Shown here piece by piece: positions 47,350 through 54,704 of a stretch of DNA of 64,000 nucleotides. The translations under genes were made by a program, and so were the position numbers. This DNA is from Ramlibacter algicola (GTDB lineage Bacteria > Pseudomonadota > Gammaproteobacteria > Burkholderiales > Burkholderiaceae_C), in assembly GCF_016641735.1 (NCBI RefSeq), contig NZ_JAEDAO010000001.1, positions 868,001 through 932,000 of the forward strand, read 5' to 3'. The notes under the pieces were generated by a model. That model was not told the origin of the DNA and did not search any database. It saw nothing but the letters and a program-made list of their open reading frames with translations. Numbering within the stretch: position 1 is the stretch's first letter; the number at the start of each line of letters is the position of its first letter.

Positions 47350-47580
47350 TCAGGGCCGCGACTTGGTCTGCTCGACCTGCTGCTGCGTCACGCCGGAGCG
47401 CTGGCCGCGGTTGCCTTCGGGGGTCTCGTGCGCGGCGCCGGGACTGGGCACGCCGGAGCGCTGGTTGGTGTACGGCTGGCGGCCGCTGCCGCCTTCCCAG
47501 TTCACTTCGTTGCGGTAGCCATGGCGTGCGTGGGGTGCCGGGTCGGCCTCCGGTCCCTGCGTCGGCTCGTTCTCGCTCAT
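47350..47580 (-). CDS. Small disordered hydrophilic protein
   Basis: 76 residues from an ATG with GGAG upstream. The composition is Gly/Pro/Gln/Asn/Glu-rich with no hydrophobic core, so probably intrinsically disordered. Two short similar blocks (TNQRSGVP and GQRSGVTQQQ) stand out. A CCTACA motif lies about 88 bp upstream with CTAG 19 bases after it. No known family; perhaps a stress-related hydrophilin by composition only. Confidence 0.65.
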   Translation of the reverse strand: MSENEPTQGPEADPAPHARHGYRNEVNWEGGSGRQPYTNQRSGVPSPGAAHETPEGNRGQRSGVTQQQVEQTKSRP

Positions 47581-47695
47581 CGGGTACTACTCCTGCGGGT
47601 CGTGGTCGGGCACGCGCGCAAGGCGCATGCCAACACAGCGCAGGCTAGTGCGAACGCAGCAGGCGTGTGTAGGTGCGGGGCGACAGAACCGCCTG

Positions 47696-48196
47696 TTACT
47701 GCGGGCTGCCCGTCCGCGGCGACGGCTCGGTCGGGACCAGGATGACAGGATCGTCCGTCCTGGGCTCGATGGTGACGTCGGTCTGGCCGGGAGGCACGAC
47801 GACCGTCTCGACCTGCCGCAGCACGCCGCCGGACGCCACGCTGCCGCTGGCGTCGCCATAGCCCATCACGCGTGCTTCGCACGCTGCCTTCTCTTCGCCG
47901 GCGAGCGGGGTGCAGCGGGCCAGCGCGTTGCCGCGATAGTCGGCGCCCTTGTCGAGCGTGCCGCGCTGCTTGTCGGCGCGCGCGTTGCGCGCTTCGCGCA
48001 GGCAGGTGTCGCGGTCTTCCTGCGTGCGGCCGCTGTTGCAGGCCTGCACTTCGAGCCGGTAGTTGCCGGAGGTGTCGATGCCGGTGTCGCCGGGGGCGCC
48101 GGCCACCTGCGCCGTCGCTGCGGTCATCGCCAGCAGCGCCACGGCACCGAACGACAGCACCGGCTTGCGCACGTGCGGGGCGTGGAACCTGGTCAC
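47696..48196 (-). CDS. Small exported protein, unknown function
   Basis: 166 residues from a GTG with AAGGAG at good spacing. One N-terminal hydrophobic stretch (about 13-28, ending AQVAGA) suggests a signal peptide or anchor. The central block (YRLEVQACNSGRTQEDRDTC ... ARCTPLAGEEKAACEARV) has four cysteines in an alternating pattern that could form two disulfides in the periplasm. The C terminus is Pro/Thr-rich. No known domain. Confidence 0.7.
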   Translation of the reverse strand: MTRFHAPHVRKPVLSFGAVALLAMTAATAQVAGAPGDTGIDTSGNYRLEVQACNSGRTQEDRDTCLREARNARADKQRGTLDKGADYRGNALARCTPLAGEEKAACEARVMGYGDASGSVASGGVLRQVETVVVPPGQTDVTIEPRTDDPVILVPTEPSPRTGSPQ

Positions 48197-48546
48197 GGTT
48201 GTTCTCCTTCGCGATTCGATGGCGAAGTCTAGGAAGACGACCACGGCCGCCGGTGCCGGAGGACCGGCAGCATGCGCCGTTGCGCACGCCACGCGCGGCG
48301 GTAGGACGGTGCTGGCACACCTGCGCGCCACGGTGGAGCGCCAGGCTCGGCGGGAGTAGGGGTTGTCTGACGCGCCGTCTGGATGGCCCCGCACGGGCGC
48401 GCTGTGCGGGCGACTACGCCTGCGCTATGCAGGCCCGACCATAGTCCATCGCACCGGCTGCCGGTTAGGGGTGGCAGGGGGTCGGGGCCTCCCGGGCTCC
48501 GGGCCACTTTCGACAACACGCCGCTTGCGGCATCAAGGAGTGCATC
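48197..48546. other. 350-bp intergenic region between divergent genes
   Basis: No gene is supported here. It separates the exported protein (leftward) from the YeaQ-like gene (rightward) and should hold both promoters. Visible: CTAG at 48229-48232 near the left gene; GTAGG at 48301-48305; a 7-bp hairpin (CCCGCAC / GTGCGGG, 48388-48410); and ACTACG followed about 20 bp later by CATAGT (about 48412-48443), a candidate rightward promoter. Short open frames crossing it look like noise. Confidence 0.5.
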
Positions 48547-48813
48547 ATGGGTTTTCTGATTTGGTTGATCGTGGGTGGAATCGTCGGCTGGCTCGCCAGC
48601 CTGGTCATGCGCACCGACGGCCAGCAGGGCATCCTGCTGAACGTCATCGTGGGCATCGTGGGCGCCTTCCTGGGCGGCTGGCTCATCTCGCCGATGGTCG
48701 GCGTGGGCACCATCAATGACGGCATCAGCATCGGCTCGGTCCTGGTGTCGCTGGTCGGCGCGGTCATCCTGCTGGCCATCGTCAACCTGTTCCGTCGCGG
48801 CCGCGTGCGCTGA
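48547..48813 (+). CDS. GlsB/YeaQ/YmgE family membrane protein
   Basis: 88 residues, ATG preceded by AAGGAG. Three hydrophobic helices separated by Gly-rich turns (LIWLIVGGIVGWLASLVM, LNVIVGIVGAFLGGWLI, SIGSVLVSLVGAVILLAIV) are characteristic of this transglycosylase-associated, stress-linked inner-membrane family. The exact function is unknown in all members. Followed at once by a terminator. Confidence 0.92.
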   Translation: MGFLIWLIVGGIVGWLASLVMRTDGQQGILLNVIVGIVGAFLGGWLISPMVGVGTINDGISIGSVLVSLVGAVILLAIVNLFRRGRVR

Positions 48814-48836
48814 GCACGGGTTCGGTGAAAGGGTGG

Positions 48837-48863
48837 AAAAGCCGGGCTCTGCCCGGCTTTTTT
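48837..48863 (+). terminator. Bidirectional Rho-independent terminator
   Basis: AAAA, a perfect 7-bp stem (GCCGGGC / GCCCGGC) with a TCT loop, and TTTTTT. It ends the YeaQ-like transcript and, read from the other strand, the purine-cluster transcript whose last stop codon is at 48863. Confidence 0.9.
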
Positions 48864-50110
48864 CATGGGGCGCGCAGCAGGTCCAGCAATGTGCGCGCGA
48901 CCACCTTCGTGGCGCCGCGCAGGTCCTCTAGCGCGAGGCGCTCATCGGCACGCTTCGCGTTCGACTCCAGCACCGTGCGCGGGCCTGCCCCGTAGATCAC
49001 GCCGGGAATGCCGGCTTCGGTGTACAGCCGCACGTCCGTGTAGAGCGGCGTGCCCACCGCGGGCACCGGCTCGCCGAAGATGGCCTGCGCATGCCGTTGC
49101 AGCGACTGCACGAGAGGCGCGCCGCCCTTGAGCGGCACCATCGCGCGCGCCAGCAGCAGCCGGCGCACCTCGACGCGCACGTCCTTGCCGCCGCGCGGCG
49201 GGTCGTAGCTGCGCACCGCGGCGTCGATGCTGGCGCGAAGCGATGCTTCGACTGCGACAGGATCCTCCTCGGGGATCATGCGGCGATCGAGCTTGAGCAC
49301 CACCTTGCCCGGCACGACGTTGGTGTTGGTGCCACCGGCGATGAGGCCGACATTCAGGTACGGATGCGTGATGCCCTCGATGCGTGAGCGCACCTGCAGG
49401 TACTCGCGATTGAGCGCGTACAGCGCCTGCAGGATGTGCGTCGCGCCCTGCAGGGCGTCGGTGCCGCTGTCGGGGATCGCGGCGTGGCTCATCTGGCCGT
49501 GGACCGTGACTTCCAGCTGCAGGCAGCCGTTGTGCGCCACCACCACCTGGTGGCTGAAACCGGCGGCGAGCAGCAGGTCCGGCCGCGTGATGCCTTGCCG
49601 CAGCAACCAGCCGGGACCCAGTTCGCCGCCGAACTCCTCGTCGTACGTGAAATGCAGTTCGATGCCGCCGCGCAGGGACGCGCCAAGCGATTCGAGCGCG
49701 CGCGTCGCGAAGCTGTAGGTGGCGAAGTCGCTCTTGCTCACGGCCGCCGCACGGCCATACAGGAAGCCCTCGGCCACTTCGCCGCCGTACGGATCACGGG
49801 TCCAGCCGTCGCCGGGCGGGACCACGTCGCCGTGCGCGTTGAGCGCGACGACAGGGCCTTCGCCGTAGCGACGGCGCACGACCAGGTTGGTGATCGACTG
49901 CAGGCCGCTCGCGCGGACGTCCGCTTCCGGCACCGGATGCTTCTCGGCGTCGAAGCCGAAAGCCTGCAGCAGTTGCGCCGTGCGCTGCGCATGCGGCGCG
50001 TTGTCACCCGGCGGCGTGTCGGTGGGCAGGCGCACCAGCTCCTGCAGGAAGCGCACCTCCTCGTCGAAATGCGCGTCGATCCATGCGTCGAGGCGGTCGT
50101 GGTCAGTCAT
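48863..50110 (-). CDS. M20 family metallo-amidohydrolase (ArgE/DapE type)
   Basis: 415 residues from the ATG at 50110. Zinc/catalytic elements: ALNAHGDVVPPGDGW (His and Asp), TYDEEFGGELG (catalytic Glu pair), and a lid/dimerisation domain beginning CLQLEVTVHGQMSHAA. It is the last gene of the leftward puuE-uraD/allC transcript and its start overlaps the uraD-allC stop by 8 bp, so it is translationally coupled to ureide breakdown. The substrate could be a later ureide or carbamoyl intermediate; this is inference from position only. Confidence 0.88.
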   Translation of the reverse strand: MTDHDRLDAWIDAHFDEEVRFLQELVRLPTDTPPGDNAPHAQRTAQLLQAFGFDAEKHPVPEADVRASGLQSITNLVVRRRYGEGPVVALNAHGDVVPPGDGWTRDPYGGEVAEGFLYGRAAAVSKSDFATYSFATRALESLGASLRGGIELHFTYDEEFGGELGPGWLLRQGITRPDLLLAAGFSHQVVVAHNGCLQLEVTVHGQMSHAAIPDSGTDALQGATHILQALYALNREYLQVRSRIEGITHPYLNVGLIAGGTNTNVVPGKVVLKLDRRMIPEEDPVAVEASLRASIDAAVRSYDPPRGGKDVRVEVRRLLLARAMVPLKGGAPLVQSLQRHAQAIFGEPVPAVGTPLYTDVRLYTEAGIPGVIYGAGPRTVLESNAKRADERLALEDLRGATKVVARTLLDLLRAP

Positions 50111-51878
50111 CGGCAAGATGGTCCAGCAGGTGCAGGTAGGCCTCCACCGCGAGCTGGATGTCGTCCGCGGTCGTGCTTTCCAGCGGGTTGTGGCTGATGC
50201 CCGCGTTCTGGCCGCGCACGAACAGCATCGCCTGCGGCATCACCTCGTGCAGCTTCATCGCATCGTGGCCCGCGCCACTCGGCATGCGGTGCACGGGCAC
50301 GCCCAGCGACTCCACCGCGCGTTCCCAGCGGGACTGCCAGGCCGCGTCGCTGGGCGCGGCGGCGGCGCGCATCGTCAGCTCGCGCGTGCAGCGCACGCCG
50401 CGGCGCGCGCAGATCGCATCGAGCTCCGCGAACACGTCGGCCACCAGGGCATCGCGCTGCGGGTCGGTCGGGGCGCGCAGGTCGAGCGTGAACTGGCAGC
50501 GGCCCGGCACGACGTTGGTCGAACCGCCCGGCACGTTCAGGATGCCGATGGTGCCGACCGAGTCGCCGTCCTGTGCCGCGCGGCGCTCCACGTACAACGC
50601 GAGTTCCGCCACCGCGACGGCCGCATCGCGGCGCCGGTCCATCGGCGTCGTGCCCGCATGGCTGGCCATGCCGATCGCCTCGCACGCATAGCGCACGCCG
50701 CCGTTGATCGACGTGACGATGCCCAGCGGCAGGTCCAGTTCGTTGAGCACCGGGCCTTGCTCGATGTGCACCTCGACGAAGCCGAGATAGCGTGACGGGT
50801 CGCGGCGCAGTGCGTGGATCGCTTCCAGCGTGCCCGGCAGGCCGGCGTGCTGCATCGCTTCGCGCATCGTTGTGCCATCGGCGTCGCGCTGGTCCAGCCA
50901 GGCGGGGTCGAACGCGCCGATGAGCGCGCCGGACCCGAGGAAAGTCGCCTTGTAGCGCTGGCCCTCTTCCTCGGCGAACGCGACGACCTCGAGGCCGTGC
51001 GGCAAGCGGCGGCCTTGCGCCACGAGCGAACGGACGCAAGCGACCGGCACGTAGATGCCCAGGCGGCCGTCGTACTTGCCGCCGTTGCGCACCGTGTCGT
51101 AGTGCGAGCCGGTGAGCAGCCGCCGCGCCGCGCGATCGGTGCCGTGGTAGATGCCGACGACGTTGCCGACCGCATCGACCGCGACCTCGTCGAAGCCGGC
51201 GTCGCGCATGTCCCGTTCGACCTGCGCCGCGGCGGCGCGGTGTGCGTCGGTGAGATAGGTGACCGTGAGCTGGCCGCTTTCCGCGAAGCCCGGGTCGCTG
51301 TGCTTCGCCAGCCGTTCCAGCGCGTCCCACACCCACTCGCCCTCGGACGGCGTGGTGCCGAACTTGTCCTGCAGCCTGACTTCGGCGATGCGATGCACGT
51401 TGCGCAGCGCTTCCGCGCGCTCGACGTCCGGCGGGTTCTCGAGCCGGCGCTCGAAGGTCGCGATGATCTCGGCGCGCGACAGGCCCGTGCCACGCGGCCC
51501 GCGCACCGCGAGGACGAAGGGGAAGCCGAACTTCGCGTTGTAGGCGGCGTTGAGCTCCTGGATGCGCCCGAATTCCTCCGGCGTGCACGCGGTGAGGCCG
51601 GCGCGCGTCTGTTCGCCCGTGGACTCCGGCGTCAGCTGGTCGCCCACCATCGCCTTGCCCGCGAGTTCGGGGTGCGCACGCAGCAGCGTGAGTTGCCGCT
51701 CGGCGCCGGCGTCGCGCACGACGGCGGCCATCTGCTGCTTCAACTGCGCCAGCGAACGGAACGGCCGTTGCGCCAGCGCCGCTTGCGCGATCCACGGCGA
51801 GTTCTCGTACAGGCCGTCGAGCAGCCGGGCCGCCTCGGCGGGCGACGCCGCGTTCAGCTGGTGGAGGGTCAACGCCAT
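50103..51878 (-). CDS. Fused OHCU decarboxylase / allantoate amidohydrolase
   Basis: 591 residues from the ATG at 51878. Residues 1-about 170 are OHCU decarboxylase (UraD; final step of urate to S-allantoin), with catalytic His69 in RAHPEL and STGEQTRAGL. Residues about 185-591 are an allantoate/N-carbamoyl amidohydrolase of the M20 clan (AllC), with the metal ligands in GSHYDTVRNGGKYDG, AEEEGQRY and EVHIEQGPVL. So one polypeptide makes S-allantoin and later hydrolyses allantoate, with PuuE acting between. Two bases separate it from the puuE stop. Confidence 0.9.
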   Translation of the reverse strand: MALTLHQLNAASPAEAARLLDGLYENSPWIAQAALAQRPFRSLAQLKQQMAAVVRDAGAERQLTLLRAHPELAGKAMVGDQLTPESTGEQTRAGLTACTPEEFGRIQELNAAYNAKFGFPFVLAVRGPRGTGLSRAEIIATFERRLENPPDVERAEALRNVHRIAEVRLQDKFGTTPSEGEWVWDALERLAKHSDPGFAESGQLTVTYLTDAHRAAAAQVERDMRDAGFDEVAVDAVGNVVGIYHGTDRAARRLLTGSHYDTVRNGGKYDGRLGIYVPVACVRSLVAQGRRLPHGLEVVAFAEEEGQRYKATFLGSGALIGAFDPAWLDQRDADGTTMREAMQHAGLPGTLEAIHALRRDPSRYLGFVEVHIEQGPVLNELDLPLGIVTSINGGVRYACEAIGMASHAGTTPMDRRRDAAVAVAELALYVERRAAQDGDSVGTIGILNVPGGSTNVVPGRCQFTLDLRAPTDPQRDALVADVFAELDAICARRGVRCTRELTMRAAAAPSDAAWQSRWERAVESLGVPVHRMPSGAGHDAMKLHEVMPQAMLFVRGQNAGISHNPLESTTADDIQLAVEAYLHLLDHLADD

Positions 51879-51880
51879 GC

Positions 51881-52861
51881 TCAGCCTTCGAAGGGATGCG
51901 CCTGCTGCCAGTGGCGCGCGATGTCGATGCGGCGGCAGACCCACACGTCGTCGTGCCGCGCGACGTGGTCGAGGAATTTCTGCAACGCGACGATGCGCCC
52001 CGGCCGCCCGAGCAGGCGGCAGTGCATGCCGACGCTCATCATCTTCGGCCGGTCCGGGCCGGCCGGATCGCCTTCGGCGTACAGCGCGTCGAAGGTGTCG
52101 CGCAGGTAGGTGAAGAAGTCGTCCGACTGCGAGAACCCTTGCGGCAGCGAGAAGCGCATGTCGTTGGCGTCGAGCGTGTACGGCACCACTAGGTGCGGCA
52201 CCACGCTGCCATCGCTCTTGCGCACGCGCATCCAGAACGGCAGGTCGTCGCCGTAGTAGTCGCTGTCGTAGGCAAAGCCGCCGTGGTCCACCACGAGCCG
52301 GCGCGTGTTGGGGCTGTCGCGGCCGGTGTACCAGCCGGCGCCGTGGATGAAGCCCGGGCTGCCGTGCTTCTGGCCCGTGAGCTCCTCGATCGCGCGCACG
52401 GCCAGTTGCAGGTGCTCGCGCTCGGTGGCCTCGTCGACGTCCTGGTAGTGGATCCAGCGCCAGCCGTGCGACGCGATCTCGTGGCCCAGCTCGACGAACG
52501 CCGCCGTCACTTCGGGGCTGCGCTGCAGTGCCATGCCGACGCCGAACACCGTGAGCGGCAACTGGCGGCGTTCGAACTCGCGCAGCAGCCGCCACACGCC
52601 CACGCGCGAGCCGTATTCGTAGATGCCCTCCATCGAGAGATGCCGGGCCGGGTACGACGCCGGGTTGAACATCTCGCTGAGGAACTGCTCGGACCCGCGA
52701 TCGCCGTGCAGCACGCTGTTCTCGCCGCCTTCCTCGTAGTTCAGGACGAACTGCAGCGCGATGCGGGCGCCGCCGGGCCAGCGCGCGTGCGGCGGGTTGG
52801 GGCCGTAGCCGGCGAGGTCACGCGGGTAGGGGGCCGTGCTGTCGTAGCTGCTGCGGGTCAT
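51881..52861 (-). CDS. puuE: Allantoinase PuuE (polysaccharide-deacetylase fold)
   Basis: 326 residues from the ATG at 52861. The cofactor-independent allantoinase hydrolyses S-allantoin to allantoate. NodB-like fold features: [15 protein letters not shown], the [21 protein letters not shown] block, and [15 protein letters not shown], all typical of PuuE. First gene of the leftward ureide transcript, divergent from uraH. Confidence 0.93.
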   Translation of the reverse strand: MTRSSYDSTAPYPRDLAGYGPNPPHARWPGGARIALQFVLNYEEGGENSVLHGDRGSEQFLSEMFNPASYPARHLSMEGIYEYGSRVGVWRLLREFERRQLPLTVFGVGMALQRSPEVTAAFVELGHEIASHGWRWIHYQDVDEATEREHLQLAVRAIEELTGQKHGSPGFIHGAGWYTGRDSPNTRRLVVDHGGFAYDSDYYGDDLPFWMRVRKSDGSVVPHLVVPYTLDANDMRFSLPQGFSQSDDFFTYLRDTFDALYAEGDPAGPDRPKMMSVGMHCRLLGRPGRIVALQKFLDHVARHDDVWVCRRIDIARHWQQAHPFEG

Positions 52862-52921
52862 GGGCCGGGTGCGGTGTGCGCCGAGTGTATAGACTGCACC
52901 GCAAGACGACGGAGAGATCGC
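52862..52921. promoter_or_regulatory. Divergent promoter region, puuE / uraH
   Basis: 60 bp. The only AT-rich core is GTGTATAGAC: TATAGA (52888-52893) would be the -10 of uraH and TATACA on the other strand (52886-52891) the -10 of puuE, so the two promoters overlap almost base for base. This invites joint control of both arms by one regulator; no regulator gene or clear operator palindrome is seen here. Confidence 0.5.
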
Positions 52922-53275
52922 ATGGGCCTGAGCACCCACGTCCTGGACACGATGCACGGCGCGCCCGCCGCGGGCATGGCGGTGGAACTGCATGCGGTGC
53001 GCGACGGCCAGCCGGCGCTGTTGCGGCGCCTGGTGCTCAACGCCGACGGCCGCAATCCCGACGGGCCGCTGCTGAAGGATGGCGAGTTGCAGCCGGGGAC
53101 GTACCGCCTCGTGTTCGACGTCGCCGGCTACTTCCGTTCACGCGGCGTCGAGTTGCCGGACCCGCCGTTCCTCGACCGCGTGCAGCTGGACTTCGGCATC
53201 GCCCGGCCGGCCGAGCACTACCACGTACCGTTGCTCGTGAGCCCGTGGAGCTACTCGACCTACCGGGGCTCGTGA
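52922..53275 (+). CDS. uraH: 5-hydroxyisourate hydrolase
   Basis: 117 residues, transthyretin-related. It hydrolyses 5-hydroxyisourate, the product of urate oxidation, to [20 protein letters not shown] at the N terminus and the C-terminal tetrapeptide YRGS are the family signatures, and no signal peptide is present. GGAG precedes the start. It is divergent from puuE and supplies the substrate of the UraD domain. Confidence 0.96.
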   Translation: MGLSTHVLDTMHGAPAAGMAVELHAVRDGQPALLRRLVLNADGRNPDGPLLKDGELQPGTYRLVFDVAGYFRSRGVELPDPPFLDRVQLDFGIARPAEHYHVPLLVSPWSYSTYRGS

Positions 53276-53277
53276 AC

Positions 53278-53793
53278 TCAGTCCTGCCCTTCGGTGAGCG
53301 TGTCCAGCTGGAAGCGGCCGCTCTTGTGCCACAGCCAGGTGTCCGTGTAGACGACCTTGCCCATGCGAGCCGGGGCAGGGAAGGGCGCCGCAGCGCGCAC
53401 CGTGCGTTCGATCTCGGCGATGACTTCGGGCGCATGGCGCGGCGCGCGCATCCAGTCCAGCCGTTTGACCTCGCCGTGGCGATCGACTTCCACCTGCAGC
53501 ACGCCGATCGCGTACAGCAGCGGCGGCATGCGGCCGTGGTAGATGCGCTCCTTGTTCAGTCCGTACAGGTGCGATGCCGCGTCCTGCCGGTAAGCGCGGG
53601 GCGTGCTCGCCACCGACGGCCGCACCTTGCCCACCGGCGCTTCGACGACCGGCTCGGGCGCAGGTGGGGCCGTGACGACCGGCGGCTGCGTGGCCTCGGG
53701 GATGGAGGGCGGCGGGCTGCCGCAGGCCACCAGCAAGCTGGCCATCGCCGCGGGAATGAGCAGCGCGCGGTGGCGCCGGAATTTCGGGTGCAT
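53278..53793 (-). CDS. TonB-C-terminal-like lipoprotein
   Basis: 171 residues. The signal peptide ends in a lipobox (LLVAC, Cys24) and is followed by a Pro-rich linker (about 25-60). The C-terminal part (YAIGVLQVEVDRHGEVKRLDWMRAP ... VIAEIERTVRAAAPFPAPA) resembles the TonB-C/energy-transducer fold, often met in lone periplasmic proteins. A strong GAGGAGGAG ribosome-binding site precedes the start. It sits antisense within the purine cluster, two bases from the uraH stop, and has no obvious link to purines. Confidence 0.78.
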   Translation of the reverse strand: MHPKFRRHRALLIPAAMASLLVACGSPPPSIPEATQPPVVTAPPAPEPVVEAPVGKVRPSVASTPRAYRQDAASHLYGLNKERIYHGRMPPLLYAIGVLQVEVDRHGEVKRLDWMRAPRHAPEVIAEIERTVRAAAPFPAPARMGKVVYTDTWLWHKSGRFQLDTLTEGQD

Positions 53794-53927
53794 GACAACT
53801 CCTCCTCTTCTGCGCGGCGATCATCCGTTCGCGGCTCGGCCACCGCGAGCGTGAAACTCCTGATGGGTTTGCTTACGGCTCAGCTCGCCTGTTGCCGCGT
53901 GTCACAGACAAGAGGCGGGGTGTCGTG

Positions 53928-54701
53928 ATGGACGCCGTGGTGCTGGTCACCGTGCAGGTGGTCGACGGCTCGGGGCCGCGCGAGCCCGGCGCGTGGATGG
54001 TCGTCGACTTGCAAGGCTTCACCGGCACCGTCGGCGGCGGGCAGCTCGAGTTCGACGCGATCGGCGTCGCGCGCGATTTGCTTGCGCATCCCGCGGAGCC
54101 TTTCACGCGCCGTTATGCGCTGGGACCCAGCCTCGGGCAGTGCTGCGGCGGGGTCGTGCACTTGCGCTTCGAGCGCCTGCACGCGAGCCAGGCTGCAGCC
54201 GCGACCGCCAGGCTGCAGCCGCGCGCGCAACCCGTGGCGTTGTTCGGCGGCGGCCACGTCGGCCATGCGATCGTGCGCGCCTGCGCGGACCTGCCTTTCG
54301 CGCTCACCTGGATCGACAGCCGGGACGGCGTCTTTCCGTCCGCGTTGCCCGCCAACGTGCTATGCGAACACTCCGATCCGGTGCAGGCAGCGGTGCGCGA
54401 CCTGGCACCCGGCAGCCTGGTCCTCGTCATGAGCTTCAGCCATGCCGAGGACCTCGACATCGTCGCCGCCTGCCTGCAACGCCGGCGCGAACGCCGCGAC
54501 CTGCCGTTCGTGGGGCTGATCGGCAGCAAGAGCAAGTGGGCCGCGTTCCGCCACCGGCTCGAGGCCCGCGGCTTCGACGCGGCGGAACACGCCGGCATCA
54601 CCTGCCCCATCGGCGTCCCGGGCATCATCGGCAAGGAGCCCGCCGTCATCGCCGCGGCGGCGGTCGCCCAGCTCCTGCAACAACGAACGCTTCATCCCTG
54701 A
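53928..54701 (+). CDS. xdhC: Xanthine dehydrogenase accessory protein XdhC
   Basis: 257 residues from the ATG at 53928 (a GTG one codon upstream is possible). XdhC binds the molybdenum cofactor, promotes its sulfuration and loads it into xanthine dehydrogenase. The N-terminal CoxI domain has GSGPREPGAWMVV and the conserved Cys pair in LGQCCGG; the C-terminal Rossmann domain has ALFGGGHVG and FVGLIGSKSKWAAFR. No xdhA/xdhB genes lie in the window. The two domains are joined by a linker containing a 17-bp direct repeat. It is followed 3 bp later by puuD. Confidence 0.93.
   Translation: MDAVVLVTVQVVDGSGPREPGAWMVVDLQGFTGTVGGGQLEFDAIGVARDLLAHPAEPFTRRYALGPSLGQCCGGVVHLRFERLHASQAAAATARLQPRAQPVALFGGGHVGHAIVRACADLPFALTWIDSRDGVFPSALPANVLCEHSDPVQAAVRDLAPGSLVLVMSFSHAEDLDIVAACLQRRRERRDLPFVGLIGSKSKWAAFRHRLEARGFDAAEHAGITCPIGVPGIIGKEPAVIAAAAVAQLLQQRTLHP
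54187..54223 (+). repeat. 17-bp direct repeat inside xdhC
   Basis: GCCAGGCTGCAGCCGCG occurs at 54187-54203 and again at 54207-54223. The 20-bp period is not a multiple of three, so the two copies are read in different frames (SQAAAA and ARLQPR). It lies in the inter-domain linker, where a recent duplication would be tolerated. Confidence 0.8.
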
Positions 54702-54704
54702 TCC

